NCBI RefSeq assembly: GCF_900101855.1
Contig: NZ_FMVC01000005.1
Coordinates: 124,001-188,000, forward strand
DNA length: 64,000 nucleotides
Direction of reading: 5' to 3'
Origin: Flavobacterium anhuiense
GTDB lineage: Bacteria; Bacteroidota; Bacteroidia; Flavobacteriales; Flavobacteriaceae
Shown here: piece after piece, positions 46,473 to 55,687 of the stretch
Layout: the number at the start of each line of letters is the position of its first letter
How positions within the stretch are numbered: the stretch's first letter is position 1
Notes under the pieces: model-generated
Databases searched by the model: none
What the model saw: only the letters and a program-made list of their open reading frames with translations
What the model was told of the DNA's origin: nothing
Program-made: the position numbers and the translations under genes

Positions 46473-46510
46473 ACTAGAGGCAGCGAAAATTTGTGCTGCC
46501 TCTAGTGTTT
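46473..46510 (+). terminator. Rho-independent terminator of lpd
   Basis: ACTAGAGGCAGC (46473-46484) pairs perfectly with GCTGCCTCTAGT (46495-46506) and is followed by GTTTT. It lies 57 bases after the lpd stop. The rest of the gap up to 46697 has no intact gene; a short frame there is broken by stops. Confidence 0.85.
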
Positions 46511-46697
46511 TATGCTCTTAGACTGAATAGTTTGATGCACAACGGAATTAGTGCGCAGGAAATGGCGAGAAATATAGCGACCCTGATATAATAGATTTTG
46601 CCAAAGGGAAGTTCGTTTTGCAAGATGCATGTTATTGTGTGGAATGGAATCGTTTTGCTGCGAAATCATTTTTTAAATAATTCTGAAAAATAATATT

Positions 46698-47228
46698 CTA
46701 TTTCTTTTTGTAATACAGCTGCACTAATCCAGTTTCAAATGTTTTTGCCGAAACAAATTCAAGTATTTGCTCAGGTCTGCCGTCTTTAAAAAGTTTGGTT
46801 CCATTACCCAATAAAACAGGGATAATTGAAATTATGAATTCATCGATTAAACTATTTTTCAACAGTTCATTTATTACTTCAGCGCCGCCATCACAATAAA
46901 TATTTTTTCCTTTTTCAGATTTTAGCTTCTCGACTAGTTCGGCTATGTTTCCTGTATAAAAAATTGTCCTCCCTATTTGTGGCCTTTCAGTTCGAGTGAT
47001 GACATAAACATCTCTTTGGCCGTTGTCGTAATGAGATGCACCGATTTCCTTTAGCACATAATCATATGTTTTTCTGCCAATAATTAAAGTATCTACATTA
47101 GCAGTAAATTCAGCATATCCATAATCTTCATCTTTTTTTTCGACAAGTTTCAAAAAGCTAAGATCGTCATTTGGCTTTGCTATGTAGCCATCTAAGCTCA
47201 TAGCGATGAAAAGTGATATTTTTCGCAT
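46698..47228 (-). CDS. Dihydrofolate reductase / RibD C-terminal family protein
   Basis: A 176-residue cytoplasmic protein of the DHFR-like RibD C-terminal superfamily. It has the usual blocks: KISLFIAMSLDGYIAKPNDD at the N-terminus, TLIIGRKTYDYVL, YVITRTE, IYCDGGAEVINELLKN with the dinucleotide-binding glycines, and a C-terminal IIPVLLGNGTKLF. Members bind NADPH, but most small stand-alone ones, often called YyaP/YwjB-like, have no established substrate. It is not the folate enzyme by these motifs. It lies 73 bp downstream of the AraC-type gene on the same strand and may be co-transcribed with it. Confidence 0.87.
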   Translation of the reverse strand: MRKISLFIAMSLDGYIAKPNDDLSFLKLVEKKDEDYGYAEFTANVDTLIIGRKTYDYVLKEIGASHYDNGQRDVYVITRTERPQIGRTIFYTGNIAELVEKLKSEKGKNIYCDGGAEVINELLKNSLIDEFIISIIPVLLGNGTKLFKDGRPEQILEFVSAKTFETGLVQLYYKKK

Positions 47229-47301
47229 TTTTTATTAAGTTTTAATGTTCTGTCAAATGTACTTTTGCGCCACCGATTATACTTTGTAAAAATGCGACAA
47301 A

Positions 47302-48042
47302 TTATAATGATGAAGGCCAAAATCCAGTGTTTCGCTTAATTTCATTACTGAGATGCGAATGGTCGTAATAGCCACATTCAAATGCAATATCCGAAAGGCT
47401 TCGATGTTGATTTGTTTTTTGGATAATATTTAAAGCATTTTGAAAACGAATAATATTTGAATATTCTTTTGGAGAGAATCCAATGTATTTTTTAAAATTA
47501 CGCTCCAACTGTCTCACCGTTGTGCAATTCTTTTTAGCTAATTCGTAAATACTGATTTGTCCGTTTGTTAAATCTATATCCCTAATAACAGATTGCAGAG
47601 GAATGTTTTTGTTGTTTATTCTATCCAAATAGAAGCGGTTAAAATAATCGAATGGTTTTTCAAATATCTTATCAGCATGAAATGAATTAGATTTTTCAAA
47701 TTCAACAGTATTATTAATCAATATATTTTGCGGGTCGTAGCTATAGAAATTAGCAAAAGCGGCAGGTTTTAGACATGCGCCTGCTAAATGAGTATCCATA
47801 TCAATTAAACTATCTTTATAGGAATTCATAGCACCAACAGCGTAAGTTTTTCCGAATTCAAGATGTAGAGAGCCGTTATCTGTCAAGCAGTTGCTTCCTA
47901 AATTTATAATAATTCCACTGCATCCGTCTGGATAAACCCGTTCCCACTGCGCTTCGTATGGGTTTCCTTTTAGTTCCCAAAAGAAATGAATATAAGGTTC
48001 TAATTCCTTGCAGGGTTTTATTTTTATGTATTCCATACGCAT
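47302..48042 (-). CDS. AraC-family regulator with DUF6597-type N-terminal domain
   Basis: A 246-residue transcription factor. The N-terminal 140 residues (YIKIKPCKELEPYIHFFWEL, VYPDGCSGIIINLG, GACLKPAAFANFY) match the small sensor domain common in this AraC group. The C-terminal part carries two helix-turn-helix motifs (ISIYELAKKNCTTVRQLERN, FKKYIGFSPKEYSNIIRFQN, LSDIAFECGYYDHSHLSNEI). It probably controls itself and the adjacent reductase gene. No link to sugar use is evident, unlike the cupin-type AraC gene at 40 kb. The divergent 283-bp gap to the GH89 gene contains a hairpin. Confidence 0.87.
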   Translation of the reverse strand: MRMEYIKIKPCKELEPYIHFFWELKGNPYEAQWERVYPDGCSGIIINLGSNCLTDNGSLHLEFGKTYAVGAMNSYKDSLIDMDTHLAGACLKPAAFANFYSYDPQNILINNTVEFEKSNSFHADKIFEKPFDYFNRFYLDRINNKNIPLQSVIRDIDLTNGQISIYELAKKNCTTVRQLERNFKKYIGFSPKEYSNIIRFQNALNIIQKTNQHRSLSDIAFECGYYDHSHLSNEIKRNTGFWPSSL

Positions 48043-48247
48043 CTATATTAGTTACAAAAGTAGCTAACCTTCAATTTGAACGAATAAAAAGACTGTTAAA
48101 TATGTCTATGCTTTTGACCGATAAATCCATCTTATGGGATAGCATTATATATAATTTTATTTTCAGTTCAGATCTTACTTCGTTGTTATGGTTTTTTGGG
48201 TAAGACTGCTAATGTTAGTAAAATTTGTTAGGTTTTGTTTGTGCAGG

Positions 48248-48278
48248 GGAGATTAATAGTTATTTAATCTCCTTTGTT
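48248..48278 (+). terminator. Hairpin, terminator-like, before the GH89 gene
   Basis: GGAGATTAA (48248-48256) pairs with TTAATCTCC (48264-48272) and T-rich sequence follows (TTTGTTTTG). It is oriented as a plus-strand terminator, but no known plus-strand gene ends upstream: the AraC gene is divergent. It might end a short unannotated transcript, or attenuate the GH89 leader. Confidence 0.5.
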
Positions 48279-48325
48279 TTGTTAAGCCAAAGTGATTAAG
48301 ACAATTTAATAAATATGTGATTTAT

Positions 48326-50494
48326 ATGAAAAGCGAGAATTTTAAAATTAAAAAGAGCAGTTCCCTAAAATTGGCTGTCATAGCTTTTATGCTATTGTTT
48401 TTTGGTCCAGTAAAAGGATATTGCCAAAATGAAGAAAAGACAAAAAGTGCTTTTGGAGTTATTGAAAGACTTGTGGGAAGTCGTGCCAACGAATTTCAGT
48501 TAAGTCTTGATGAAAACAAAAAAAGTAACTCGGAATGGTTTAAAATTGAGACAGAGAATAATTTGGTCAAGATAAAAGGTTCGACTAATACCGCAATCTG
48601 TTATGCCGCATACAATTTCTTAAAAGACATAGGAGCAGTTTTGATTAGTTGGGAGGGAAACAGAATTGATTTGCCTAAAGCATGGCCGAAATATTCAAAA
48701 AAAGGAGAAACGCCTTTTCAGTACAGAGAATATCTGAATGCCTGTACTTTTGGCTATACAACTCCGTGGTGGGACTGGAAACGTTGGGAACAGGAAATTG
48801 ATTGGATGGCATTGCACGGAATCAATCTGCCGACGGCAATGGAAGGTCAAGAAGCGGTTTGGGAGGAATTATGGAAAGAATATGGCTTAACCAGCTCGCA
48901 GTTAGAATCTCATTTTGCAGGACCAGCTTATCTTCCTTGGCAGCGTATGGGCAATATTAATAGTTTGGAAGGTCCATTGCCACAAGAATGGTTTGTTAAA
49001 AAAGAAGCACTTCAGAAGAAAATCTTAGAAAGAATGAAAGCGTTGGACATGCATCCTGTCGTACCGGCTTTTAGCGGTTATGTGCCAAAGGCTTTCGCCG
49101 AAAAGCATCCCGAAGCTAAAATTACAGAACTTAAATCATGGTCAGGCGGTGGATTTGCCAGTACTTTTCTATTAGATTCCAAAGATCCATTATTCAAACA
49201 AATTGGAAAGCGTTTTATTGAAATTTATACCAAAATGTACGGAAAGTCTAATTTTTATTTAGCCGATTCCTTCAATGAAATCGAGCCTCCTGTTTCTGAG
49301 CACAATAAATATGAAGAACTTTCCAATTATGGAAGCGCTGTTTATGAAACTATAGATGAAGCCGCTCCTGGTGCTGTTTGGGTTATGCAGGGATGGCTTT
49401 TTGGTGATAACAAAGAATTTTGGACTAAGGAAGCAACGAAGGCATTTTTAAGCAAAGTTCCAAATGAGAAAGTGATGGTTCAAGATTACGCCAACGATAG
49501 ATATAAGGTGTGGGAAAATCAGGAAGCTTTTTATGGCAAACAATGGACATACGGGTATGTACATAATTACGGAGGATCAAACCCAGTTTATGGAGATTTG
49601 AATTTTTATAAAGATGAATTGGCAAGCTTGCTTAAAAATCCAAATAGAGGAAATATTGTAGGCTACGGAGCAATGCCTGAAGGATTAAACAATAATTCGA
49701 TAGTTTACGAATATATATATGATCTGCCATGGACTAAAGCAGAACAGCCTTTAAATGATTGGATGGCTAAATATTTAAATGCAAGGTATGGACAGACTTC
49801 AGAATCTGTTTTTCACGCTTGGGATTTATTGCTCAAATCGGTTTATAATGTTAAATATTGGGAAACACGTTGGTGGAACGACTGGGCTGGAGCATATCTA
49901 TTATTCAAACGTCCTACACTGAAAATTACGGAGTTTAAAGGAAATCCGGGAGATAAAATCAAATTAAAAGAGGCTTTGGATATTTTGAAAAAAGAAGCTA
50001 AAAAGTACAATAAGAAGAATCTTATTCAATACGATTTAATAGATGTTTCGAGACATTATAATTCACTTTCTATTGACGAAGAATTGATTGAATGCGTAAA
50101 AGCGTATCAGGAGAAAAACATTGCAAAAGGAGATCAATTGTTTAAACAGATCGAAAAACAAGTTTTAGAAACAGATAAGATGATGTCTGGACAGCCTTTA
50201 AATAATTTAAATCAATGGGTGAAATCGGCCTCAGATTATGGAAGTTCACCAGAAGTTTCTTCATTGTATGTTAAAAATGCCAAAACATTAATTACCCTAT
50301 GGGGTGGAGAAGGCCATTTGAATGACTATGCTTCAAGGTCATGGAAAGGAATGTACAAAGGATTTTACTGGCCAAGATGGAAAATGTTTTTGGAGGCTCT
50401 AAAAAAAGCAGCCGTTACTAATACTTCTTTTGATGAAAATAAAGAAAGAGAATCAATTAAAAATTGGGAAATTAATTGGACAGAAAGCAAATAA
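48326..50494 (+). CDS. GH89 alpha-N-acetylglucosaminidase
   Basis: A 722-residue exported enzyme from the ATG at 48326; a GTG three codons earlier is less likely. A hydrophobic segment (LAVIAFMLLFFGPVKGY, then CQNEE) serves as signal sequence. The GH89/NAGLU fold is clear: N-terminal domain with VIERLVGSRANEFQ, then PFQYREYLNACTFGYTTPWW, FAGPAYLPWQRMGN, YLADSFNEIEPP and GYGAMPEGLNNN; the last two carry the likely catalytic glutamates known from human NAGLU. It removes terminal alpha-linked GlcNAc, found on mucin O-glycans and heparan-type chains. It precedes the second susC by 279 bp, and has no cytoplasmic neighbour gene to link it to another role. Confidence 0.9.
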   Translation: MKSENFKIKKSSSLKLAVIAFMLLFFGPVKGYCQNEEKTKSAFGVIERLVGSRANEFQLSLDENKKSNSEWFKIETENNLVKIKGSTNTAICYAAYNFLKDIGAVLISWEGNRIDLPKAWPKYSKKGETPFQYREYLNACTFGYTTPWWDWKRWEQEIDWMALHGINLPTAMEGQEAVWEELWKEYGLTSSQLESHFAGPAYLPWQRMGNINSLEGPLPQEWFVKKEALQKKILERMKALDMHPVVPAFSGYVPKAFAEKHPEAKITELKSWSGGGFASTFLLDSKDPLFKQIGKRFIEIYTKMYGKSNFYLADSFNEIEPPVSEHNKYEELSNYGSAVYETIDEAAPGAVWVMQGWLFGDNKEFWTKEATKAFLSKVPNEKVMVQDYANDRYKVWENQEAFYGKQWTYGYVHNYGGSNPVYGDLNFYKDELASLLKNPNRGNIVGYGAMPEGLNNNSIVYEYIYDLPWTKAEQPLNDWMAKYLNARYGQTSESVFHAWDLLLKSVYNVKYWETRWWNDWAGAYLLFKRPTLKITEFKGNPGDKIKLKEALDILKKEAKKYNKKNLIQYDLIDVSRHYNSLSIDEELIECVKAYQEKNIAKGDQLFKQIEKQVLETDKMMSGQPLNNLNQWVKSASDYGSSPEVSSLYVKNAKTLITLWGGEGHLNDYASRSWKGMYKGFYWPRWKMFLEALKKAAVTNTSFDENKERESIKNWEINWTESK

Positions 50495-50683
50495 ATTTAT
50501 TCTTATGTGATAATAACTTCGTATATAAACATATTTTAACCCAATATTAATAACATAACATAAAGCCACACCATCAGTATGCAGAAGAAAAATTTCCGAA
50601 ATCGATTTATTAGTCAGTTTTTCATTATATAATTGTATAAAAAAAACGTCGCTAAGCCTTACTATCATTGACTTTATAGAAAT

Positions 50684-50714
50684 TATCCATGTTTATGAAT
50701 AACTTGTCCATTTG
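50684..50714 (+). promoter_or_regulatory. TCCAT-N16-TCCAT operator before second susC
   Basis: TCCAT at 50686-50690 and 50707-50711, exactly 21 bp apart (contexts TTATCCATGTTTATG and TTGTCCATTTGTTAA). It abuts the -33 element of the susC promoter, the right place for an activator with AraC-type DNA binding such as the hybrid regulator at the window end. Confidence 0.6.
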
Positions 50715-50740
50715 TTAACATTTCTTTAGCACTAATTTCG
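50711..50740 (+). promoter_or_regulatory. Promoter of the second susC/susD operon
   Basis: TTTG (50711-50714), an 18-bp spacer, and TAATTTCG (50733-50740) match the Bacteroidota promoter TTTG-N19-TAnnTTTG with one mismatch. It lies 33 bp before the start codon. Confidence 0.6.
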
Positions 50741-50773
50741 TCAATACTTTAACTAAAATAACCAACATTTACA

Positions 50774-53700
50774 ATGGAAAAACTTAAACTATTATTATTA
50801 GCCTTTTTCTTTGGCTTCTCAATTAATACTTGGGCACAAAAAACAGAAGTGTCCGGTGTTGTATTGGATGACAAAGGTATTCCTATGCCAGCAGTTAATG
50901 TACTTGAGAAAGGTACAACTAATACTGTTACAACAGATTTTGACGGAAAATTTAAATTTACGACTTCAAACAAAAATGCAATACTTGTGTTTTCATTTAT
51001 GGGTTTTGAAGATCAAGCCGTAAAATTAGACGGAACGAAAACCAACTATTCGATTAAAATGATGTCTACCACAACCAACTTAGAGCAAGTTGTTGTTGTA
51101 GGTTACGGTAAAGGATCTCGTAAAAACTTAACCACTGCAGTTTCATCTGTTAAGGCTGAAGATTTGAACAGAGGAGCAATCAGCGACGTTGGACAGCTTT
51201 TGCAAGGAAAAGTTTCTGGTTTGAATATTTCTTCAAGCGGCGATCCAACAAAAACGGCTTCTGTGGTTTTGCGTGGAGCTTCAACATTAAATAGTTCTCA
51301 AGGGCCATTTTATGTAATTGACGGTATTCCTGGTGTAGACATTTCTGTGATTTCTCCAGATGATATTGCTACTATTGACGTTTTAAAAGATGCTGCTGCA
51401 ACGGCAATTTATGGTAACCGTGCTGCAAATGGGGTTATTATGGTAACAACAAAAAAAGGAAGCAAGGGTAGAACGCAAGTGGCATACAATGGATATGTTG
51501 GATGGGAAGAAGTTTCAAACAATCTGGATATGATGAATGCAGATCAGTTGAGAGATTTTACAACAAAAAACAATCTAAACTTTACTCCAGAAAATGACAA
51601 AGGTGCCAACACAAACTGGCAAAAAGAAATTTTAAGACCTGGACGTGCCAAATCAAGCAGCCATAATCTTTCTATGAGTGGTGGAGGAGATCACGGAAGC
51701 TATACTGCAAGCATCACTTCGATTAATAAGGAAGGAGTTATGTTAAAAAGTGATTTCTCTCGTATAATTGCTCGTTTGTCTGTTGAACAATATGCTTTTG
51801 ATGATAAAGTTAAATTTGGCTTGAACGTTACTAATTCAAATACGAAATATCAAAATGTACCGCAACGTAATACGGTACTTTTGCAAGCAGCAAGTTATCT
51901 TCCTGTGTCTCCAGTAAGAAATCCTGATGGAAGTTTATTTGAAAATTTTGTGAGCCCAGGATATTTTAACCCTGTAGCCTTAATTGAACACGGTACTGAC
52001 GAAACTAGAACAGATAACCTTGTAGGGAATCTTACTGCAGAAGTAAAACTTCCTTTTGGAATTACGTATAATTTGAATTTAGCACATCAGAGATTAACGG
52101 CTTCACACGGAGAGTTTTATGACAGTTATTATTCTCAATACAATAGTGCGAACTTTTATAACAACCCAGATCCACCTTTGACAAAAACATTAGTTAACTT
52201 TGGTGTAAATGGTTCTGCATTGAGAAATTCTTATGAAACTAGAAATAATATTATAGAGAGTTTCTTCACATGGGATAAAACATTTGGAGATCATAAAATA
52301 AAAGCTGTTTTGGGGTACTCATGGCAGGAAAATACTTTAGGAGATGGTTTTCAGGCTACAACGACAAACTTTCCTGTAGACAATGTTGGATACAATAACT
52401 TAGCTTTAAGTAATTACACTTCAGTTAATGGTTATGTAGTAAATTTTGGTGATAGCAAAGCCTATCAAAAAACACGTTTAATCTCATACTTCGGACGTTT
52501 AAACTATAATTATAAAGACAAATATCTTTTGCAAGGATCTCTAAGAAGAGACGGTGGATCTATGTTTGGTGCAAATAACCAATGGGGATATTTTCCATCT
52601 GTAGGAGGTGCATGGAGATTGGACAAAGAAAGTTTTATGCAGAACCAGAATATTTTTAGCGATTTGAAACTGCGTGCAAGCTGGGGGGTAACAGGAAATT
52701 CTTCTGGGTTTAATGCTTATACGGCTCAATTTATATCTGGAAGTTTAGGAACTTTTTATTACAACGGACAACAGATTGGGGCTTATGGACCTAACCAGGC
52801 TGCAAATCCTGATTTGAAATGGGAAAAAACAGCGACAGCAAATATTGGACTTGATTTCTCTATTGCGAAAGGAAAAGTAACAGGTTCTGTTGATGTTTAC
52901 GACAAGAAGACAACAGATATGATCTTCAACTATAATGTTAATCCAGTATTGGTGCCAGTAGGAACAATTGTAGCAAACGGAGGTACAATGTCTAACAAAG
53001 GTATTGAGCTTAGCTTAAGCACAACTCCAGTTAAAACAGCAAATTTCAGCTGGAATTCTAGCCTTAACTTGGCTCATAACAAAAATGAGATCGTGAAATT
53101 AACTAGTCCGTTTTTTGTTGGAGGTGACTCTATCCGTCGTGTACAGCCAGACGGAGGCGGACAGACAGGAAGTACTTTGCAAATTTTTAAAGAAGGAAAA
53201 CCTCTTGGACAGTTTTTTACCTTGAAATATGCAGGAAAAAATGCAGCTGGGGTTTCTCAGTATTATGACAAAAATGGTGATTTGACTACTACACCGCAAA
53301 TTGGGGTAGATTACCATTATGCAGGAAGTGCACAGCCAAAATTATTGATGGGATGGGCAAATAATTTTCAATACAAAAAATTTGATTTAAGTATTTTCTT
53401 CAGAGGAGTTTTCGGGAATAAAATTTTCAACGCAACTCGTGCCGATTTGTTTAGACCAAGTACGGCAATGACCAATAATATTTTGGTTGATGCAGGAAAT
53501 GAATCTCCAAATGATTTAAACTCATTTAAATATTCAGATCGTTTTATCGAAGACGGAAGCTATATAAGATTGGACAACATGACATTAGGATATAATTTTG
53601 GTAAAGTAGGCAAGTTCATAAGCAGTCTTCGCCTTTATCACACCGTAAACAACGTATTTGTGATCACTAAATATACTGGAATTGATCCTGAGGTAGAACA

Positions 53701-53785
53701 AGGAGGAACAGCTCCTGGTGTAGATTCAAATAACTTCTATCCAAAAACAAGAACGTATTTGTTCGGTTTAAATGTGACCTTCTAA
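50774..53785 (+). CDS. SusC-like TonB-dependent outer-membrane transporter
   Basis: A 1003-residue outer-membrane receptor. A signal peptide (MEKLKLLLLAFFFGFSINTW, cleaved after A21) is followed by the carboxypeptidase-like regulatory domain (VSGVVLDDKGIPMPAVNVLE), the TonB-box-like VVVGYGKG, the plug with FYVIDGIPGV and DVLKDAAATAIYGNRAANGV, and a beta-barrel ending YLFGLNVTF. It pairs with the SusD-like lipoprotein 19 bp downstream to import oligosaccharides. GH89 and GH92 genes around it suggest glycans with alpha-GlcNAc and alpha-mannose. Its upstream region carries a good promoter and an AraC-type direct repeat. Confidence 0.93.
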   Translation: MEKLKLLLLAFFFGFSINTWAQKTEVSGVVLDDKGIPMPAVNVLEKGTTNTVTTDFDGKFKFTTSNKNAILVFSFMGFEDQAVKLDGTKTNYSIKMMSTTTNLEQVVVVGYGKGSRKNLTTAVSSVKAEDLNRGAISDVGQLLQGKVSGLNISSSGDPTKTASVVLRGASTLNSSQGPFYVIDGIPGVDISVISPDDIATIDVLKDAAATAIYGNRAANGVIMVTTKKGSKGRTQVAYNGYVGWEEVSNNLDMMNADQLRDFTTKNNLNFTPENDKGANTNWQKEILRPGRAKSSSHNLSMSGGGDHGSYTASITSINKEGVMLKSDFSRIIARLSVEQYAFDDKVKFGLNVTNSNTKYQNVPQRNTVLLQAASYLPVSPVRNPDGSLFENFVSPGYFNPVALIEHGTDETRTDNLVGNLTAEVKLPFGITYNLNLAHQRLTASHGEFYDSYYSQYNSANFYNNPDPPLTKTLVNFGVNGSALRNSYETRNNIIESFFTWDKTFGDHKIKAVLGYSWQENTLGDGFQATTTNFPVDNVGYNNLALSNYTSVNGYVVNFGDSKAYQKTRLISYFGRLNYNYKDKYLLQGSLRRDGGSMFGANNQWGYFPSVGGAWRLDKESFMQNQNIFSDLKLRASWGVTGNSSGFNAYTAQFISGSLGTFYYNGQQIGAYGPNQAANPDLKWEKTATANIGLDFSIAKGKVTGSVDVYDKKTTDMIFNYNVNPVLVPVGTIVANGGTMSNKGIELSLSTTPVKTANFSWNSSLNLAHNKNEIVKLTSPFFVGGDSIRRVQPDGGGQTGSTLQIFKEGKPLGQFFTLKYAGKNAAGVSQYYDKNGDLTTTPQIGVDYHYAGSAQPKLLMGWANNFQYKKFDLSIFFRGVFGNKIFNATRADLFRPSTAMTNNILVDAGNESPNDLNSFKYSDRFIEDGSYIRLDNMTLGYNFGKVGKFISSLRLYHTVNNVFVITKYTGIDPEVEQGGTAPGVDSNNFYPKTRTYLFGLNVTF

Positions 53786-53804
53786 AAATTAAATGCTAAA
53801 AATT

Positions 53805-55418
53805 ATGAAAAAGATATTAAAATATTTAGGACTCCCAGTACTTATGGCTGGTTTAGTATGGTCTTGCAGTGACCTAGATGTGCCTATTACAACACAATTG
53901 ACACCTGATGTATTTCCTCAAAATTCAACACAATATGTTCAGGCCACGGGTCCAGTTTATGTAGCTTTCAGAGGAGAATTTTCTTTTGCTTGGTGGTGGG
54001 CTCAATCTTTAAGTACAGATGAATCTATTTTGCCTGCAAGAGGAGGAAACTGGTTCGATAACCGAAATTATATTGCCATGCATTACCATGACTGGAATGC
54101 TGACAATGGTATAATTGGAAGTCTTTGGGATTGGACATCTAAAGTGATTGGAACATGCAATCAGACGATTTCAATTTTAAGACAGACAATGCCAGAAGGA
54201 ACAGAGAAAAAGACTCTGATTTCAGAGATCAAAACAATGCGTGCTATTTCTTATTTCATGTTAATGGATAGTTATGGAGATGTGCCTTTGGATACCTTGT
54301 ATGGAGATTTTACTGCTCATGCTAAAACACCAAGAAAAGAAGTTTTTAATTTTATTGAAAAGGAATTAAAAAGTGCCGTTCCTAATTTGAATCCTGCATC
54401 TGGGGTTAGCACTTATGGACGACCAAACAAACAGACTGCCAATGCAATGCTAGCCAAATTATATCTGAATGCTGAGATATATTCAGGAACCTCACGTTAT
54501 ACAGATTGTATTGCAGCTTGCGATGAGGTAATTAATTCAGGATTATATGCTGTTGAGCCAAGAGCAACTTACCTGCAGATGTTTTACCCAACCAATGGGC
54601 CGCAAATGAAAGAGTTTATTTTTGCAGTTCCTTATGATCCAGCAGCAGTTACAGTTGGCTACAACGGACAAATGTATCACGCACGTTATGATGTGCCACG
54701 TTCTGAGAGAGCTAAATTTGGTCTTTCTTTTACGCCAAGTGCGCCTAGAAGTACGCTTCCTGAATTTTATGCTTATTTTAATGATCCTAACGATATTCGT
54801 AACAAACAGTGGTTGACTGGTCTTCAGTACATGAATGATGGCGTGACTCCAGTTATGGTTACAACAACTAAAAAAGGATATGACCAGTTTTACACAGGAT
54901 CTGATGGAGGTGCGTCATATACTTATCAAGTAAATTTAACGCCAAATATTATACCTCGTCAGAGTGAAGCTTTATTTGATCTTGGAAACGATGAAATTGC
55001 TTGGAACATGGGGTATAGAAATATTAAATTTTACCCAGATGCTACTTCAACAAATCGTAACCAAAAGAATGATGTTCCTTTCTTACGCTATTCAGATGTG
55101 CTTTTAATGAAAGCAGAATCAATCCTTCGCGGAGGCGCTGTAACTTTAGGTCAAAGCGCAGATGCGTTGGTAAACATGGTTCGTTCTAACCGTACAACAT
55201 CTGCACCTGTAAGCGGTGTTACTTTAGAAGAGCTTTACAAAGAAAGAAGCCGTGAGTTTGCTTGGGAGGCATGGCATAGAAACGATATGATTCGTTTTGG
55301 AAAATATGAAGGATCATGGGGCTATAAAACTAATACAGATGTTTATCGTCGTGTATTCCCGATTCCAACCAATGCTATGGTTTTAAATCCAGCTTTAATT
55401 CAAAATGACGGATATTAA
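53805..55418 (+). CDS. SusD-like glycan-binding surface lipoprotein
   Basis: A RagB/SusD-family lipoprotein of 537 residues from the ATG at 53805; an ATG at 53793 adds four residues. The lipobox is GLVWSC followed by SDLDVPITTQLTPD, typical of mature SusD proteins. Helical regions with RAISYFMLMDSYGDVPLDT and NAMLAKLYLNAEIY, and the C-terminal LEELYKERSREFAWEAWHRN and VFPIPTNAMVLNP blocks, complete the family picture. It captures glycan at the cell surface for the SusC-like partner. Its operon ends at the terminator 50 bp downstream, so the GH92 genes are transcribed separately. Confidence 0.92.
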   Translation: MKKILKYLGLPVLMAGLVWSCSDLDVPITTQLTPDVFPQNSTQYVQATGPVYVAFRGEFSFAWWWAQSLSTDESILPARGGNWFDNRNYIAMHYHDWNADNGIIGSLWDWTSKVIGTCNQTISILRQTMPEGTEKKTLISEIKTMRAISYFMLMDSYGDVPLDTLYGDFTAHAKTPRKEVFNFIEKELKSAVPNLNPASGVSTYGRPNKQTANAMLAKLYLNAEIYSGTSRYTDCIAACDEVINSGLYAVEPRATYLQMFYPTNGPQMKEFIFAVPYDPAAVTVGYNGQMYHARYDVPRSERAKFGLSFTPSAPRSTLPEFYAYFNDPNDIRNKQWLTGLQYMNDGVTPVMVTTTKKGYDQFYTGSDGGASYTYQVNLTPNIIPRQSEALFDLGNDEIAWNMGYRNIKFYPDATSTNRNQKNDVPFLRYSDVLLMKAESILRGGAVTLGQSADALVNMVRSNRTTSAPVSGVTLEELYKERSREFAWEAWHRNDMIRFGKYEGSWGYKTNTDVYRRVFPIPTNAMVLNPALIQNDGY

Positions 55419-55467
55419 AAATAAGGGTTTTAAATAGGTACGCATTGTGTAACCCGATTTAATTTTG

Positions 55468-55500
55468 AAAGGAGAAGAGCGTAAAATTCTTCTCCTTTTT
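55468..55500 (+). terminator. Rho-independent terminator of the second susC/susD operon
   Basis: AAAGGAGAAGA (55468-55478) pairs with TCTTCTCCTTT (55488-55498), 9-nt loop, followed by more T. It lies 50 bases after the susD-like stop. The remaining gap up to 55687 probably contains the GH92 promoter; a weak TTTG-N17-AAGCTTTG candidate sits at 55593-55621. Confidence 0.85.
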
Positions 55501-55687
55501 ACTAAAAGTAACATTGGTTTTTGCTACTTATAATAACCAATTCATTTTTGTTTCATTTTTAGAATGCTTGCAAAGCCTAATCAAATGTGTTTTTTGAAGA
55601 TAAATGAGAGATTAAGCTTTGTAACATTCTTTTAATTTTTAGAAAAATCATTATCAGCCCAATTTGTCCCATCAATACACAGCATAA

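Noticed and set aside
46507..46697. Short coding-like frame after lpd (reads LNSLMHNGISAQEMARNIA)
   Set aside because: It is ended by two adjacent stops after about 25 codons, has no start signal and no recognisable family; at most a gene remnant.
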